DNA of 58,564 bases from Pseudomonadota bacterium (GTDB lineage: Bacteria > Pseudomonadota > Gammaproteobacteria > Burkholderiales > Gallionellaceae), in assembly GCA_021822115.1 (NCBI GenBank), contig JAJZSA010000008.1:1-58564 (forward strand), read 5' to 3'. Below, piece after piece: positions 26,817 to 34,949 of this stretch. The notes beneath the pieces were generated by a model. The model saw only the letters and a list, made by a program, of their open reading frames with translations, was not told the DNA's origin and searched no databases. Made by a program: the position numbers and the translations under genes. Within the stretch, counting starts at the first letter, position 1. Every line of letters begins with the position of its first letter.

Positions 26817-28054
26817 TTGTGCAGCGCCGCCTTGCCCAGGTCCCACATCGGCAGGAAGATACCGAGCGCCAGCACCAAGACCAATGCGCCGAGCAGCACG
26901 ATCATGATCGGCTCGATCTGCGAGGAAAGGGTCTTGATCTCATATTCCACTTCTTGCTGGTACATGCCGGCCACTTCGAACATGAGTCCATCCATATCAC
27001 CGGTCTCTTCACCCACGGCGATCATCTGCAACACGGTGGGGTTGAACACGCCGGTGGCATTGGCAGTGCGCAGGATGCTCTCGCCGCGCTCCACGCCGTC
27101 GCGCATCTGCTCTACTTTGCCGCGCATATATTCGTTGTCCACCACCATGCCCACGGTGTTGAGTCCTTGCACGATGGGGATGCCGCTCTTGAAGGACAGC
27201 GCCAGGCTGCGCGCGAAACGCGCCAACGTGCCTTTCATGATGATCTTGCCGGCGATGGGCAGCTTGAGCTTGTAGCGGTCCCATTTGTAGCGGCCGTCCA
27301 CCGTGTTGATCCAGGCGCGGAACGCCACGATGGCGCCAGCCACCATGGCCAGTAGCAAAGCCCAGTAGTTCACCATGAAGTTGGAGAAGCCGAGCAGCAG
27401 TTTGGTCATCAGCGGCAGTTCGGCATGGAAGCCGGCGAACACCTTGGCAAAGGCCGGGATCACGAAGATGTTGACGATGACGATGGCGATGGCCATGGCG
27501 ATGACCACGAACATGGGGTAACGGATCGCCGATTTGACGCGTTCGCGCATGTCCTTCTCGAATTCCAGATGCTCGTACAGGCGCAAGAAGGTCTGGTCGA
27601 GCATGCCGGTCATCTCGCCCACCTGCACCATGCTCAGATAGAACGGCGAGAACACCTTGGGATGACGGCGCATCGCGGTGGACAGCTCGCGCCCGCTATC
27701 CAGACTCTCGCGCAGGTCCTGCAACATGGCGGCGAAAGCCGGGTTCTGCGTGGATTCCTGCAAACCGGCCAATGCGCGCATGATGGGCACGCCGGATTTG
27801 AGCAGGGTATACATCTGGCGGCTGAACAGCATCAGTTCCAGCGGGGAGACCTTGGTCTCCCGCGTCAACTTCTGCCACAGCGAGACCGGGCTGGCTTGCG
27901 TGGAGCGGCTGCTGCGCGCCAGCTTGATCTCGGTCGGAGTGATACCGGTGTTCAACAACTGGTCGGCGATGGCGCCGCTGTCCGCGCCTTCCAGTGTGCC
28001 CTGCACCAGCTCACCACCGCGATTGCTGCGCCCCTTGTAGGAGTAGACCGCCAC
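26813..28054 (-). CDS. mshG: MSHA pilus inner-membrane platform protein MshG (PilC/GspF family)
   Basis: 413 residues with the two-fold T2SSF repeat: MLFSRQMYTLLKSGVPIMRAL and later FARSLALSFKSGIPIVQGLN, each followed by membrane helices (around 170-190, 220-240, 380-400), and the family motif AVGEETGDMDGLM. It forms the polytopic core that the MshE ATPase turns or deforms. One base pair separates it from mshE. Confidence 0.94.
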   Translation of the reverse strand: MAVYSYKGRSNRGGELVQGTLEGADSGAIADQLLNTGITPTEIKLARSSRSTQASPVSLWQKLTRETKVSPLELMLFSRQMYTLLKSGVPIMRALAGLQESTQNPAFAAMLQDLRESLDSGRELSTAMRRHPKVFSPFYLSMVQVGEMTGMLDQTFLRLYEHLEFEKDMRERVKSAIRYPMFVVIAMAIAIVIVNIFVIPAFAKVFAGFHAELPLMTKLLLGFSNFMVNYWALLLAMVAGAIVAFRAWINTVDGRYKWDRYKLKLPIAGKIIMKGTLARFARSLALSFKSGIPIVQGLNTVGMVVDNEYMRGKVEQMRDGVERGESILRTANATGVFNPTVLQMIAVGEETGDMDGLMFEVAGMYQQEVEYEIKTLSSQIEPIMIVLLGALVLVLALGIFLPMWDLGKAALHK

Positions 28055-28055
28055 C

Positions 28056-29759
28056 TCAATCCTCGACCTGGTTGCTGATGCGCATCACCTCGGCGATGCT
28101 GGTACGACCGGCACGCATCTCGGCCAGTGCGGCATCGAGCAGGGTGCGCCCCTTGAGGTGATCGCGCGCCGCCTGCATGAACTGGGTGTTCTCGTCGTGC
28201 GCGGCAGCATCCACCAGGTCCTGCGTCATTTCCAGCATCTCATATACGCCCATGCGGCCGTGGTAGCCGGTGCCGTTGCAATGCGAACAGCCGCGGCCAT
28301 GCACCAGTTCGCCCCAGTCGCCGCGCGCCACACCTTCCGCTTCCAGCCATTCCGCTTCTTGCGGCGTGGGCTGGTGCACTTCGCGGCAGCTCTCACACAC
28401 GCGACGCAACAGACGCTGCGCCAGCACACACTGCACCGAGGAAGCCACCATGTATTTGGGCACATCCATATCGACCAGGCGGAACAAGGTACCGGCGGAA
28501 TCGCGCGTGTGCAGGGTGGAGAACACCAGGTGGCCGGTCATGGCGGCGCGCATGCCGATCTGCGCCGTCTCGGCATCGCGCATCTCACCGACCAGGATCA
28601 CGTCCGGATCCTGACGCAAGGCGGAACGCAACACCTTGGAAAAGGTAAGGTCGATCTTCTCGTTGACCTGCACCTGATTGATGCCGGGCAAGCGGTATTC
28701 CACCGGGTCTTCCACGGTGATGATCTTCTGATCGATGGTGTTGATCTCGGCCAGCGCGGCATACAGCGTGGTGGTCTTACCGGAACCGGTGGGACCGGTG
28801 ACCAGCACCATGCCGTTGCTGCGCTGGATGATCTCGCGGAAGCGTTTGAGCATGACCGGCGGCATGCCGAGCTTGTCCAGCGTGAGGAAGCTGCCGCTCT
28901 GGTTGAGCAGACGCATCACCACCGATTCGCCGTATTGCGTGGGCATGGTCGAGATACGCACATCCACCGCCTGTTCGCGCACGCGCACGTTGAAACGGCC
29001 GTCCTGCGGCAGACGCTTTTCCGAGATATCGAGACCGGACATCAACTTCAGGCGCAACGAGATGGCGCTGGCGATCTTGCTGTCCGCTTCGGTCTGCAAG
29101 TGCAAGGCACCGTCGATGCGGAAGCGGATCTGCAAGCGCGTCTCCTGCGGTTCGATGTGCACGTCGGACGCGCCGACCTGCACCGCATCCTCGAACATGG
29201 TCTGCAACAGTTTGACCACCGGCGCGTCTTCGCCGCCGACGGTATCGCTCAATGCGCCGAAGTCGATGTAGCCCTCGCCCAGTTCTTCCGACACCTCGCG
29301 CGCCAGACCGCTGATCTCGTCGGTGCGGCGATAGACGCGGTCGATGGTCTCCAGCAACTGGCCTTCGGTGACCACTGCCAGATCGATGTCACGCTTGAGG
29401 ATGCGCGCGATCTCGTCGAAGGCGAACAGGTCGGTGGGATCGGTCATGCCGATGAGGATGGCGCCGTTGCGCTCTTCCAGCGCCAGTGCGCGAAAACGCC
29501 GCGCCTGGTTCTCGGGCAGGCGGCGCACCACTTCCAGGTTCGGGTTGTAGTACTTCAGGTTGATGTAGGGGATGTTGAGCTGCTTGGCCAGCGCTTCCGA
29601 GATCTGGTCTTCGCTGATGAAACCGTTGTCGACCAGCACGCGCCCGAGCTTGCGTCCGCTGCGCTTCTGCTGTTCCAGCACGAATTGCAATTGCTCGCTG
29701 GAGATGAGTTTTTGCTGCACCAACAGATCGCCGAGGCGGATTTTTTCCGGACGCGCCAT
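28056..29759 (-). CDS. mshE: MSHA pilus extension ATPase MshE with c-di-GMP-binding N-domain
   Basis: 567 residues from the ATG at 29759 (GGGGG upstream; the longer reading to 29846 has no support). Two tandem 24-residue MshEN motifs start at RLGDLLVQQKLIS and KLGRVLVDNGFIS, each with the spaced Leu and closing Gln known to bind c-di-GMP. Then Walker A GPTGSGKTTTLY, Asp box, Walker B ILVGEMRDAETA, and the CxxC pairs (VCESC, CSHC) of a zinc-binding GspE/PilB. First gene of the msh operon. Regulation of pilus extension by c-di-GMP is expected from the family. Confidence 0.95.
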   Translation of the reverse strand: MARPEKIRLGDLLVQQKLISSEQLQFVLEQQKRSGRKLGRVLVDNGFISEDQISEALAKQLNIPYINLKYYNPNLEVVRRLPENQARRFRALALEERNGAILIGMTDPTDLFAFDEIARILKRDIDLAVVTEGQLLETIDRVYRRTDEISGLAREVSEELGEGYIDFGALSDTVGGEDAPVVKLLQTMFEDAVQVGASDVHIEPQETRLQIRFRIDGALHLQTEADSKIASAISLRLKLMSGLDISEKRLPQDGRFNVRVREQAVDVRISTMPTQYGESVVMRLLNQSGSFLTLDKLGMPPVMLKRFREIIQRSNGMVLVTGPTGSGKTTTLYAALAEINTIDQKIITVEDPVEYRLPGINQVQVNEKIDLTFSKVLRSALRQDPDVILVGEMRDAETAQIGMRAAMTGHLVFSTLHTRDSAGTLFRLVDMDVPKYMVASSVQCVLAQRLLRRVCESCREVHQPTPQEAEWLEAEGVARGDWGELVHGRGCSHCNGTGYHGRMGVYEMLEMTQDLVDAAAHDENTQFMQAARDHLKGRTLLDAALAEMRAGRTSIAEVMRISNQVED

Positions 29760-29817
29760 AATTCCCCCTGAATGAAAACCGCAGCGCACGCCGTGGCACG
29801 CCCTGCAAACGGAACGG

Positions 29818-29846
29818 AAGTTAGCCGTTTTCCCTTTATCTGACAA
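29818..29846 (-). promoter_or_regulatory. Possible sigma70 promoter of the msh operon
   Basis: Minus strand TTGTCA (29846-29841), 17-bp spacer, TAACTT (29823-29818). The -35 has 5 of 6 consensus bases, the -10 only 3. It lies in the 107-bp divergent space between mshE and trmL and leaves a leader of about 50 bases ending in a good Shine-Dalgarno. Confidence 0.35.
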
Positions 29847-29866
29847 GACGTTTCAAGACATTTCGC

Positions 29867-30337
29867 ATGTTCCACATCATTCTGTTCCAGCCGGAGATCC
29901 CGCCTAATACCGGCAATGTCATCCGTCTGTGCGCGAACACCGGTTCGCGTCTGCATCTCATCCGTCCGCTCGGTTTCGCGCTGGATGACAAACATCTGCG
30001 CCGCGCCGGGCTGGACTATCACGAATATGCCGAGGTACAGGTGTATGACTATCTGGCGCAATGCCTGGAGGCGCTGGCACGGCCGCGCCTGTTCGCGCTC
30101 ACCACCAAAGGTCAGCGCTCACCCTATGCGGTGGCGTTCAAGGCAGGGGATGCGCTGCTGTTCGGGCCGGAGAGCCGGGGACTGCCGCCCGAGGTGCTGG
30201 CCGAGGTGCCCGCAGAACAGCGCTTGCGTCTGCCGATGTGCCCGGGCAACCGCAGCCTGAACTTGTCCAACGCGGTGGCCGTGACCGTGTTCGAAGCGTG
30301 GCGGCAATGCGGCTTCGAGGGCGCGCAGCTCAGTTGA
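29867..30337 (+). CDS. trmL: tRNA (cytidine(34)-2'-O)-methyltransferase TrmL
   Basis: 156 residues, the usual length. SPOUT knot motifs: [18 protein letters not shown] (motif 1), [15 protein letters not shown] (motif 2), [20 protein letters not shown] (motif 3). It methylates the wobble base of tRNA-Leu isoacceptors in E. coli. It is divergent from mshE and its last 8 bases overlap the 3' end of gpsA on the other strand. Confidence 0.95.
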   Translation: MFHIILFQPEIPPNTGNVIRLCANTGSRLHLIRPLGFALDDKHLRRAGLDYHEYAEVQVYDYLAQCLEALARPRLFALTTKGQRSPYAVAFKAGDALLFGPESRGLPPEVLAEVPAEQRLRLPMCPGNRSLNLSNAVAVTVFEAWRQCGFEGAQLS

Positions 30338-31346
30338 TGTGCGGATGCTTGCCGGTGGCGACGAACTCCTCGCCCGGCGCGCGACTGAGCAAGGCCTCCA
30401 CCGCCTTGTCGGCATCCAGTCCTTCATACAGCACGCGATAGACCGCCTGACAGATCGGCATCTCCGCACCGTAGCGCTGCGCCACCCGCTGCACCTCGCG
30501 CGCGGTGTAGACGCCTTCCGCGACATGTCCGAGTTCCTTGAGGATGCTGGGCAAAGAACGATGCTGGGCGAGCAACATGCCGACCTGGCGGTTACGCGAC
30601 AGGTCTCCGGTGCAGGTGAGGATGAGGTCGCCCACGCCGGACAGACCGCCCAGTGTCTCGGCCTTGCCCCCCATGGCCAGACCGAGTCGGGTCATCTCGG
30701 CCAATCCGCGCGTGAGCAAGGCGGCGCGCGCATTCAGCCCCATATGCATGCCGTCGCTGATGCCGGCGGCGATGGCAAGCACGTTCTTGATCGCGCCGCC
30801 GATCTCGACGCCCACCACATCGGTACTGGAATAGATGCGCAGACGCGGGTGGTGCAGCGCCTTGGCCGTGCGTTGTGCGAAGGCGCCATCGACAGAGGCC
30901 AGGGTCAACGCGGTCGGCAAGCCACGCGCCACTTCCTGCGCGAAGCTGGGACCGGTCAATGCGCCGCGCGGGAATTCCACCGGCAGGATCTCCTCCACGA
31001 TCTGGTGCGGCAACAGCGAGGTCTCCAGTTCGAAGCCCTTGCACAACCACACCACGCCGACCGGCGCCGGCAGATGGGCGATCTGTTGCAGGGTGGCGCG
31101 CAGACCGGACACCGGCACGGCCACCACCACCAGTTCGGCGGCGCGCATGGCCGCCTGCAAGTCATGCTCCAGCAGCAAGCTCTCCGGCAATTCGGCATCC
31201 GGCAGATAACGCCGGTTGCGCCGCGTGGTACGCATCGCCGCGACCTGCTCGGCATCGCGCGCCCACAGCGTCACCTGATGGCGTGCCGCCAAGCTGATGG
31301 CCAGTGCCGTGCCCCAGGCGCCCGCACCGAGTATCGCGATGTTCAT
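30330..31346 (-). CDS. gpsA: Glycerol-3-phosphate dehydrogenase [NAD(P)+]
   Basis: 338 residues from the ATG at 31346. Rossmann motif [28 protein letters not shown], the catalytic Lys region [33 protein letters not shown] (in part), and [17 protein letters not shown]. It supplies sn-glycerol 3-phosphate for phospholipids. It is preceded by secB and grxC, the common proteobacterial secB-gpsA neighbourhood, with a small SH3 gene between. Confidence 0.95.
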   Translation of the reverse strand: MNIAILGAGAWGTALAISLAARHQVTLWARDAEQVAAMRTTRRNRRYLPDAELPESLLLEHDLQAAMRAAELVVVAVPVSGLRATLQQIAHLPAPVGVVWLCKGFELETSLLPHQIVEEILPVEFPRGALTGPSFAQEVARGLPTALTLASVDGAFAQRTAKALHHPRLRIYSSTDVVGVEIGGAIKNVLAIAAGISDGMHMGLNARAALLTRGLAEMTRLGLAMGGKAETLGGLSGVGDLILTCTGDLSRNRQVGMLLAQHRSLPSILKELGHVAEGVYTAREVQRVAQRYGAEMPICQAVYRVLYEGLDADKAVEALLSRAPGEEFVATGKHPHIN

Positions 31347-31348
31347 GC

Positions 31349-31780
31349 TCACTCTCCCCACACGTCGGCTGCGCGGATATAACCGGTGGAACCGTCGCGG
31401 TGCCTGACCTTGACCCAACTGCCGGTGTTGCCCTGCCATTCCAGGCCGAGCTGCCGCGATGCGACGAAGACCACCGGCGCGCGGTCGGTCCAGCTGTTGT
31501 AGACCTTGGCGACCTGGGCGGTGACCACGACATAGCGCTTGCTGCTCAGATGGTGCTTCTCGATCCAGAACACCTTGCCGGTGGAATCGCGCGCCTTGAC
31601 CCAGGCTTCCAGCACCACTATCTGCTGCAAGGGCAGGTAGCGCGTAGCGACGTAGAGTTTCTTCGCCTTGAGCGAATTGGCGTCGTACAGGATGGCCGGC
31701 TCCGCAACCGACACGAAGTCATAGGCCTGTGCACCCAAGCACAGGCCGGACAACAGCCACGTCGCCAGCAAACGCCGCAT
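31349..31780 (-). CDS. Small secreted SH3-domain protein
   Basis: 143 residues from the ATG at 31780, sharing one base with the secB stop. Signal peptide MRRLLATWLLSGLCLGAQA. The mature part has two SH3b-like beta units, the second ending GNTGSWVKVRHRDGSTGYIRAADVWGE (the end of this is typical of SH3_3/SH3_4). Such domains bind cell-wall peptides or proteins in the periplasm. No catalytic domain. A longer reading frame upstream overlaps secB and was rejected. Confidence 0.8.
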   Translation of the reverse strand: MRRLLATWLLSGLCLGAQAYDFVSVAEPAILYDANSLKAKKLYVATRYLPLQQIVVLEAWVKARDSTGKVFWIEKHHLSSKRYVVVTAQVAKVYNSWTDRAPVVFVASRQLGLEWQGNTGSWVKVRHRDGSTGYIRAADVWGE

Positions 31781-32265
31781 CAGTGCTTGGTGGCGGCAGC
31801 CTCGGCTTGCGCTTGGGCTTGCTGCTTCTGCTGCTGGTAGAGCACGTCGAAGTTGATGGGATTGAGCAGCACCGGGGCGAAACCGCCGCGCACGGCGAGG
31901 TCGGACACCACTTCGCGCAGATAGGGGTAGAGGATGTTCGGGCACATCACGGCGAGGATGCCTTCCATCTCTTCCTGCGGCATGTTGCGGACCTGGAAGA
32001 TGCCGGCCTGCTTGGCTTCGATCAGGAACATGACCTGATCCTTCTCCGGCAGTTTGGCAGTGACGGTGACCATCACTTCGACGTCGAACACGCCCTCTTC
32101 CAGTTGCCCGGCCTTGGTCTGCAATTGCAGGTCGATCTGCGGATTCTCGCGCATCAGGAACACGGCCGGCGCATTGGGGATCTCCAGCGACAGGTCCTTC
32201 ACATACAGTTTCTCGATGTTGAAGATGGGCGCGGTGTTCTGTTGAGTGGTTGCGTTATCGGTCAT
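31780..32265 (-). CDS. secB: Protein-export chaperone SecB
   Basis: 161 residues. Diagnostic SecB blocks: FNIEKLYVKDLSLEIPNAP near the N-terminus, FDVEVMVTVTAKL, and the CPNILYPYLREVVSDL region. SecB tetramers hold preproteins unfolded for SecA. It is followed by a Gln/Ala-rich tail usual in beta-proteobacteria. It lies between grxC and gpsA, the standard order. Confidence 0.97.
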   Translation of the reverse strand: MTDNATTQQNTAPIFNIEKLYVKDLSLEIPNAPAVFLMRENPQIDLQLQTKAGQLEEGVFDVEVMVTVTAKLPEKDQVMFLIEAKQAGIFQVRNMPQEEMEGILAVMCPNILYPYLREVVSDLAVRGGFAPVLLNPINFDVLYQQQKQQAQAQAEAAATKH

Positions 32266-32286
32266 TTCTCTTCCTTGAGCGGTTCG

Positions 32287-32541
32287 TTATTTGAGCAACG
32301 GCAGCAAGCCGCCGGCACGGTCCAGCGCAGCCAGGTCATCGAAACCGCCGATGTGGCGGTCGTCGATGAAGATCTGCGGCACGGTACGGCGACCGCTGCG
32401 CGCCTCCATGATGGGGCGCTGTTCCGGTTGCAGGTCGATGCGGATCTTGTCGATCTGTTCCACACCGCGCTGTTTGAGCAGGCGCTCTGCATTCACGCAG
32501 TAGGGGCAGACTTCGGTGCAGTACATCACGATGTGGGCCAT
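32287..32541 (-). CDS. grxC: Glutaredoxin 3
   Basis: 84 residues, with dithiol active site CPYC in MYCTEVCPYCVNAE, cis-Pro motif TVPQIFIDDRHIGG, and DDLAALDRAGGL at the C-terminus. It reduces disulfides and mixed glutathione disulfides in the cytoplasm. It lies 9 bp after the rhodanese gene and upstream of secB. Confidence 0.95.
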   Translation of the reverse strand: MAHIVMYCTEVCPYCVNAERLLKQRGVEQIDKIRIDLQPEQRPIMEARSGRRTVPQIFIDDRHIGGFDDLAALDRAGGLLPLLK

Positions 32542-32550
32542 GCGCGCCTC

Positions 32551-32967
32551 CTACTTCTTTTTCTGCAACGGCAGTTTGGCTTTTTGCCAGGCCAGCACGC
32601 CACCAGTCAGCAGATAGGTCTTGGCGAACCCTTGTTTGCCCAGCCAGGAGGTGATGGGCGTGGCACGGTTGCCGCTACGACACACTACGATGATCGGCTT
32701 GTCGCGATACTTCTCCAGCTCGCCCACGCGATCCTTCAGCTTGCCGGCGGGGATCAGACGACTGTTGATGATGTGACCGCCGTCGTATTCGCTCTGCTCG
32801 CGCACATCGAGCAAGAAAGCATCCTCGCGGTTGATCAGGTTCATGGCCTGTGCGGTGTCCACTTCCTTGATGCCCAGGATGCGATTGCCGAAATAACTCC
32901 AGAACAGCATGTAGCCGCTGATCAGGGTGATCGATACGGTGAACAGGTTATCGAGCAGGAACTGCAC
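32551..32967 (-). CDS. Membrane-anchored rhodanese
   Basis: 138 residues if it starts at the GTG at 32967, which has AGGAG seven bases upstream; the ATG at 32982 is the alternative. One N-terminal membrane helix (FLLDNLFTVSITLISGYMLF), then a single rhodanese domain with FLLDVREQSEYDGGHI and the active-site loop VVCRSGNRA. It transfers sulfane sulfur to thiols or cyanide. Its 5' end overlaps the PglL-like gene by 20 bp. Together with the ArsR sensor at 39.5 kb and a DUF2892 protein, it suggests a sulfur-handling gene string. Confidence 0.88.
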   Translation of the reverse strand: MQFLLDNLFTVSITLISGYMLFWSYFGNRILGIKEVDTAQAMNLINREDAFLLDVREQSEYDGGHIINSRLIPAGKLKDRVGELEKYRDKPIIVVCRSGNRATPITSWLGKQGFAKTYLLTGGVLAWQKAKLPLQKKK

Positions 32968-34726
32968 GTTGATACTCCTCATAATTCCGGGCCGCAGATT
33001 CTAGCAGAGGCTGCATCTGCGCGGGATGCCGCGCAGCCAATGCCTCCATTTCAGCGCGCGCTGTCGTATAGGCAGCCGGATAGCACCACACCGCCCTGAC
33101 CAACTGCGCCTCAGCCTGTTCCGCAGCGCCTGACAGGGCCAGCAGCATGGCCTGGTGATAGCTGTTGGTCCCGGTGGGGATGTAACGCAGTGCACGGGTG
33201 TTGAGCGCCAGCTTGTCGGCCAGCCGCGCCTCGTCCGCCACCATCATGTGCGCGATGAACAACTCGGCATAGCCATTGAACAAGGGATAGTCGAGCACCG
33301 CCACCAGTTCGTCGCGCGCCTGTTCGGCTTGTCCGGCGGCACTGCGGTAGACCATGGAACGTTCCAGATGCCGATAGGCCTGCCAGGCGTTCCACAACGA
33401 CAACGCCCCCATGACCAGGATGACTGCCAGCGTCATGCGGCCGACGCGCTGCAATTCGAGACGATAGGCCAGCCCATCCAGCGCCCCCAGCAGGATGGCG
33501 GCGATGCCGATGAAATATTGGTACCACAGCGGATATTCGAGCAGCGAATGGATGGCCAGCACCAGCAACAGCATGATGGCCCACCAGCGTTCCAGCACAT
33601 GTTCTTCGCTACGCCGCAGCACATGACGCGCCCACAGCCCCAAGGTGGCGAACAACACCAGCAAACCAGCCAGCCCCCCTTCGGCGGCAAGTTGCATCAC
33701 GATGTTATGCGCGTTGTTGTACAAGCCCACCATCAACGGATCGCGCAATTCGCTGGCAAGTTGCAGATGCTGATAGGCGAACTGCCCAAAGCCCGCCCCC
33801 AACAACGGGAAGCCGGCGAACATCAACGCAGCCTCATGCCACAGGCGCAGACGGATGCTGCTGGTACCCGCTTGACTGAACAAGCGATCGCTGGCGATGA
33901 CAGTGCCCGTGGCCCCCTGCATCCAGGGCAACTGCACCACGCCATGCATCAGGATGTAACCGATACACAACCAAGCGACGTAACGCAACATGGGCCGCAT
34001 CACCGGCAGGCGACGCTGCCACCACCACGCCAGCGCCAAAGCGCCCAACAGATAGAGCCCGCCGCTGCGCGAGCCGGACAGCACCAGCACGAACAACAAG
34101 GGCAACGCCAGCAACGTGACCAGCCAGCGGCGCCAGGCAAGGCGCTGCCACAGCAGGCCCAGCGAGATCAACCCCAACGCGACGTAGTTCGCGAAATGGT
34201 TGGGCTGCGCGATGTTGCCGAACACCTGCTGCGACACTTTCACCGTGACCACCGGATCGAGGAAGGTATGCCAGCGGTAGTGCTGCAATATCCCGGCCAA
34301 GGCGTTCAGTTCGGCGCCGACCAGCAGGCACGCCGCCAGCACCATCGCCAGCAGCGGCCAACCCAACTCTTCGCGCAGACGGGCGCCGAGCATCAACAGC
34401 AAAGCGGCGAACATCAGGTACAGCGACAACAGCAGCACCTGGTCGAAGTGGACGATACGACCGAGCAGATACTGCACCAGCATCAGCAGCATCAGTCCCA
34501 CTGGCAACAACACGATGCCGGGTACTTGCGGCGCGTGCCAGTAACGCCGCATCAACAACAGCGGCAGCGCGCCCAGCCCCAGTACCGCCGCACCCCATTC
34601 CTGATAGAAGGTGGTGATGGGGTACGCGTGGCGGTAATACAGAAAAGGCAAGACCCACATCAGGCCGACCAGGGCCAGACTGATGTGGGTCATGCGCAGA
34701 GAGGAACTATGTTCTGTTTTCAGCAA
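32948..34726 (-). CDS. PglL-type protein O-oligosaccharyltransferase (Wzy_C family)
   Basis: 592 residues with about 12 membrane helices. The signature is QVFGNIAQPNHFANYVALGL (the PglL 'QPNHxA' motif, near residue 180) and the Wzy_C block LSGSRSGGLYLLGAL, plus YNNAHNIVMQLAAEGGLAGLL. The C-terminal 150 residues form a soluble helical tail typical of PglL/PilO-type ligases. Family role: transfers lipid-linked glycans to Ser/Thr of pilins in the periplasm; WaaL-like lipid A ligase is the alternative, and 'QPN' favours PglL. The MSHA pilins are obvious candidate substrates. It overlaps the genes on both sides. Confidence 0.85.
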   Translation of the reverse strand: MLKTEHSSSLRMTHISLALVGLMWVLPFLYYRHAYPITTFYQEWGAAVLGLGALPLLLMRRYWHAPQVPGIVLLPVGLMLLMLVQYLLGRIVHFDQVLLLSLYLMFAALLLMLGARLREELGWPLLAMVLAACLLVGAELNALAGILQHYRWHTFLDPVVTVKVSQQVFGNIAQPNHFANYVALGLISLGLLWQRLAWRRWLVTLLALPLLFVLVLSGSRSGGLYLLGALALAWWWQRRLPVMRPMLRYVAWLCIGYILMHGVVQLPWMQGATGTVIASDRLFSQAGTSSIRLRLWHEAALMFAGFPLLGAGFGQFAYQHLQLASELRDPLMVGLYNNAHNIVMQLAAEGGLAGLLVLFATLGLWARHVLRRSEEHVLERWWAIMLLLVLAIHSLLEYPLWYQYFIGIAAILLGALDGLAYRLELQRVGRMTLAVILVMGALSLWNAWQAYRHLERSMVYRSAAGQAEQARDELVAVLDYPLFNGYAELFIAHMMVADEARLADKLALNTRALRYIPTGTNSYHQAMLLALSGAAEQAEAQLVRAVWCYPAAYTTARAEMEALAARHPAQMQPLLESAARNYEEYQRAVPAR

Positions 34727-34929
34727 GAGCCTTTGACACCAAGTTTGGCGAGGATGTTGTTCAAGGGACAGAACTGTGTGAAGCCGCTCTGGAACAGGTT
34801 CAGGCCGACGAAGGCGGTGAACAGCAGGAAGTATTCGCTGACGAACAGCGGACTGGCCTGCGCGCCCAGCGCGAGCGACAGCATCACAAAGAAACCGGCG
34901 ACGATACGGACGATACGTTCTGCATTCAT
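34720..34929 (-). CDS. DUF2892 (YgaP-like) inner-membrane protein
   Basis: 69 residues: basic-acidic start MNAERIVRIVAG, two helices (FFVMLSLALGAQ, FLLFTAFVGLNLFQSGFTQFCPLNNIL in part) with the conserved FCPLNNIL element of DUF2892, and a terminal Cys. In other bacteria this domain is fused or adjacent to rhodanese and BigR-type regulators, and that context recurs here. Overlaps the PglL gene by 7 bp and follows the RND pump by 20 bp. Confidence 0.85.
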   Translation of the reverse strand: MNAERIVRIVAGFFVMLSLALGAQASPLFVSEYFLLFTAFVGLNLFQSGFTQFCPLNNILAKLGVKGSC

Positions 34930-34949
34930 TTCATTACTCCTTGTTCAGT

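Noticed and set aside
28158..29771. 537-codon plus-strand frame opposite mshE
   Set aside because: Antisense shadow of mshE; the minus frame carries Walker motifs and the MshEN repeats.
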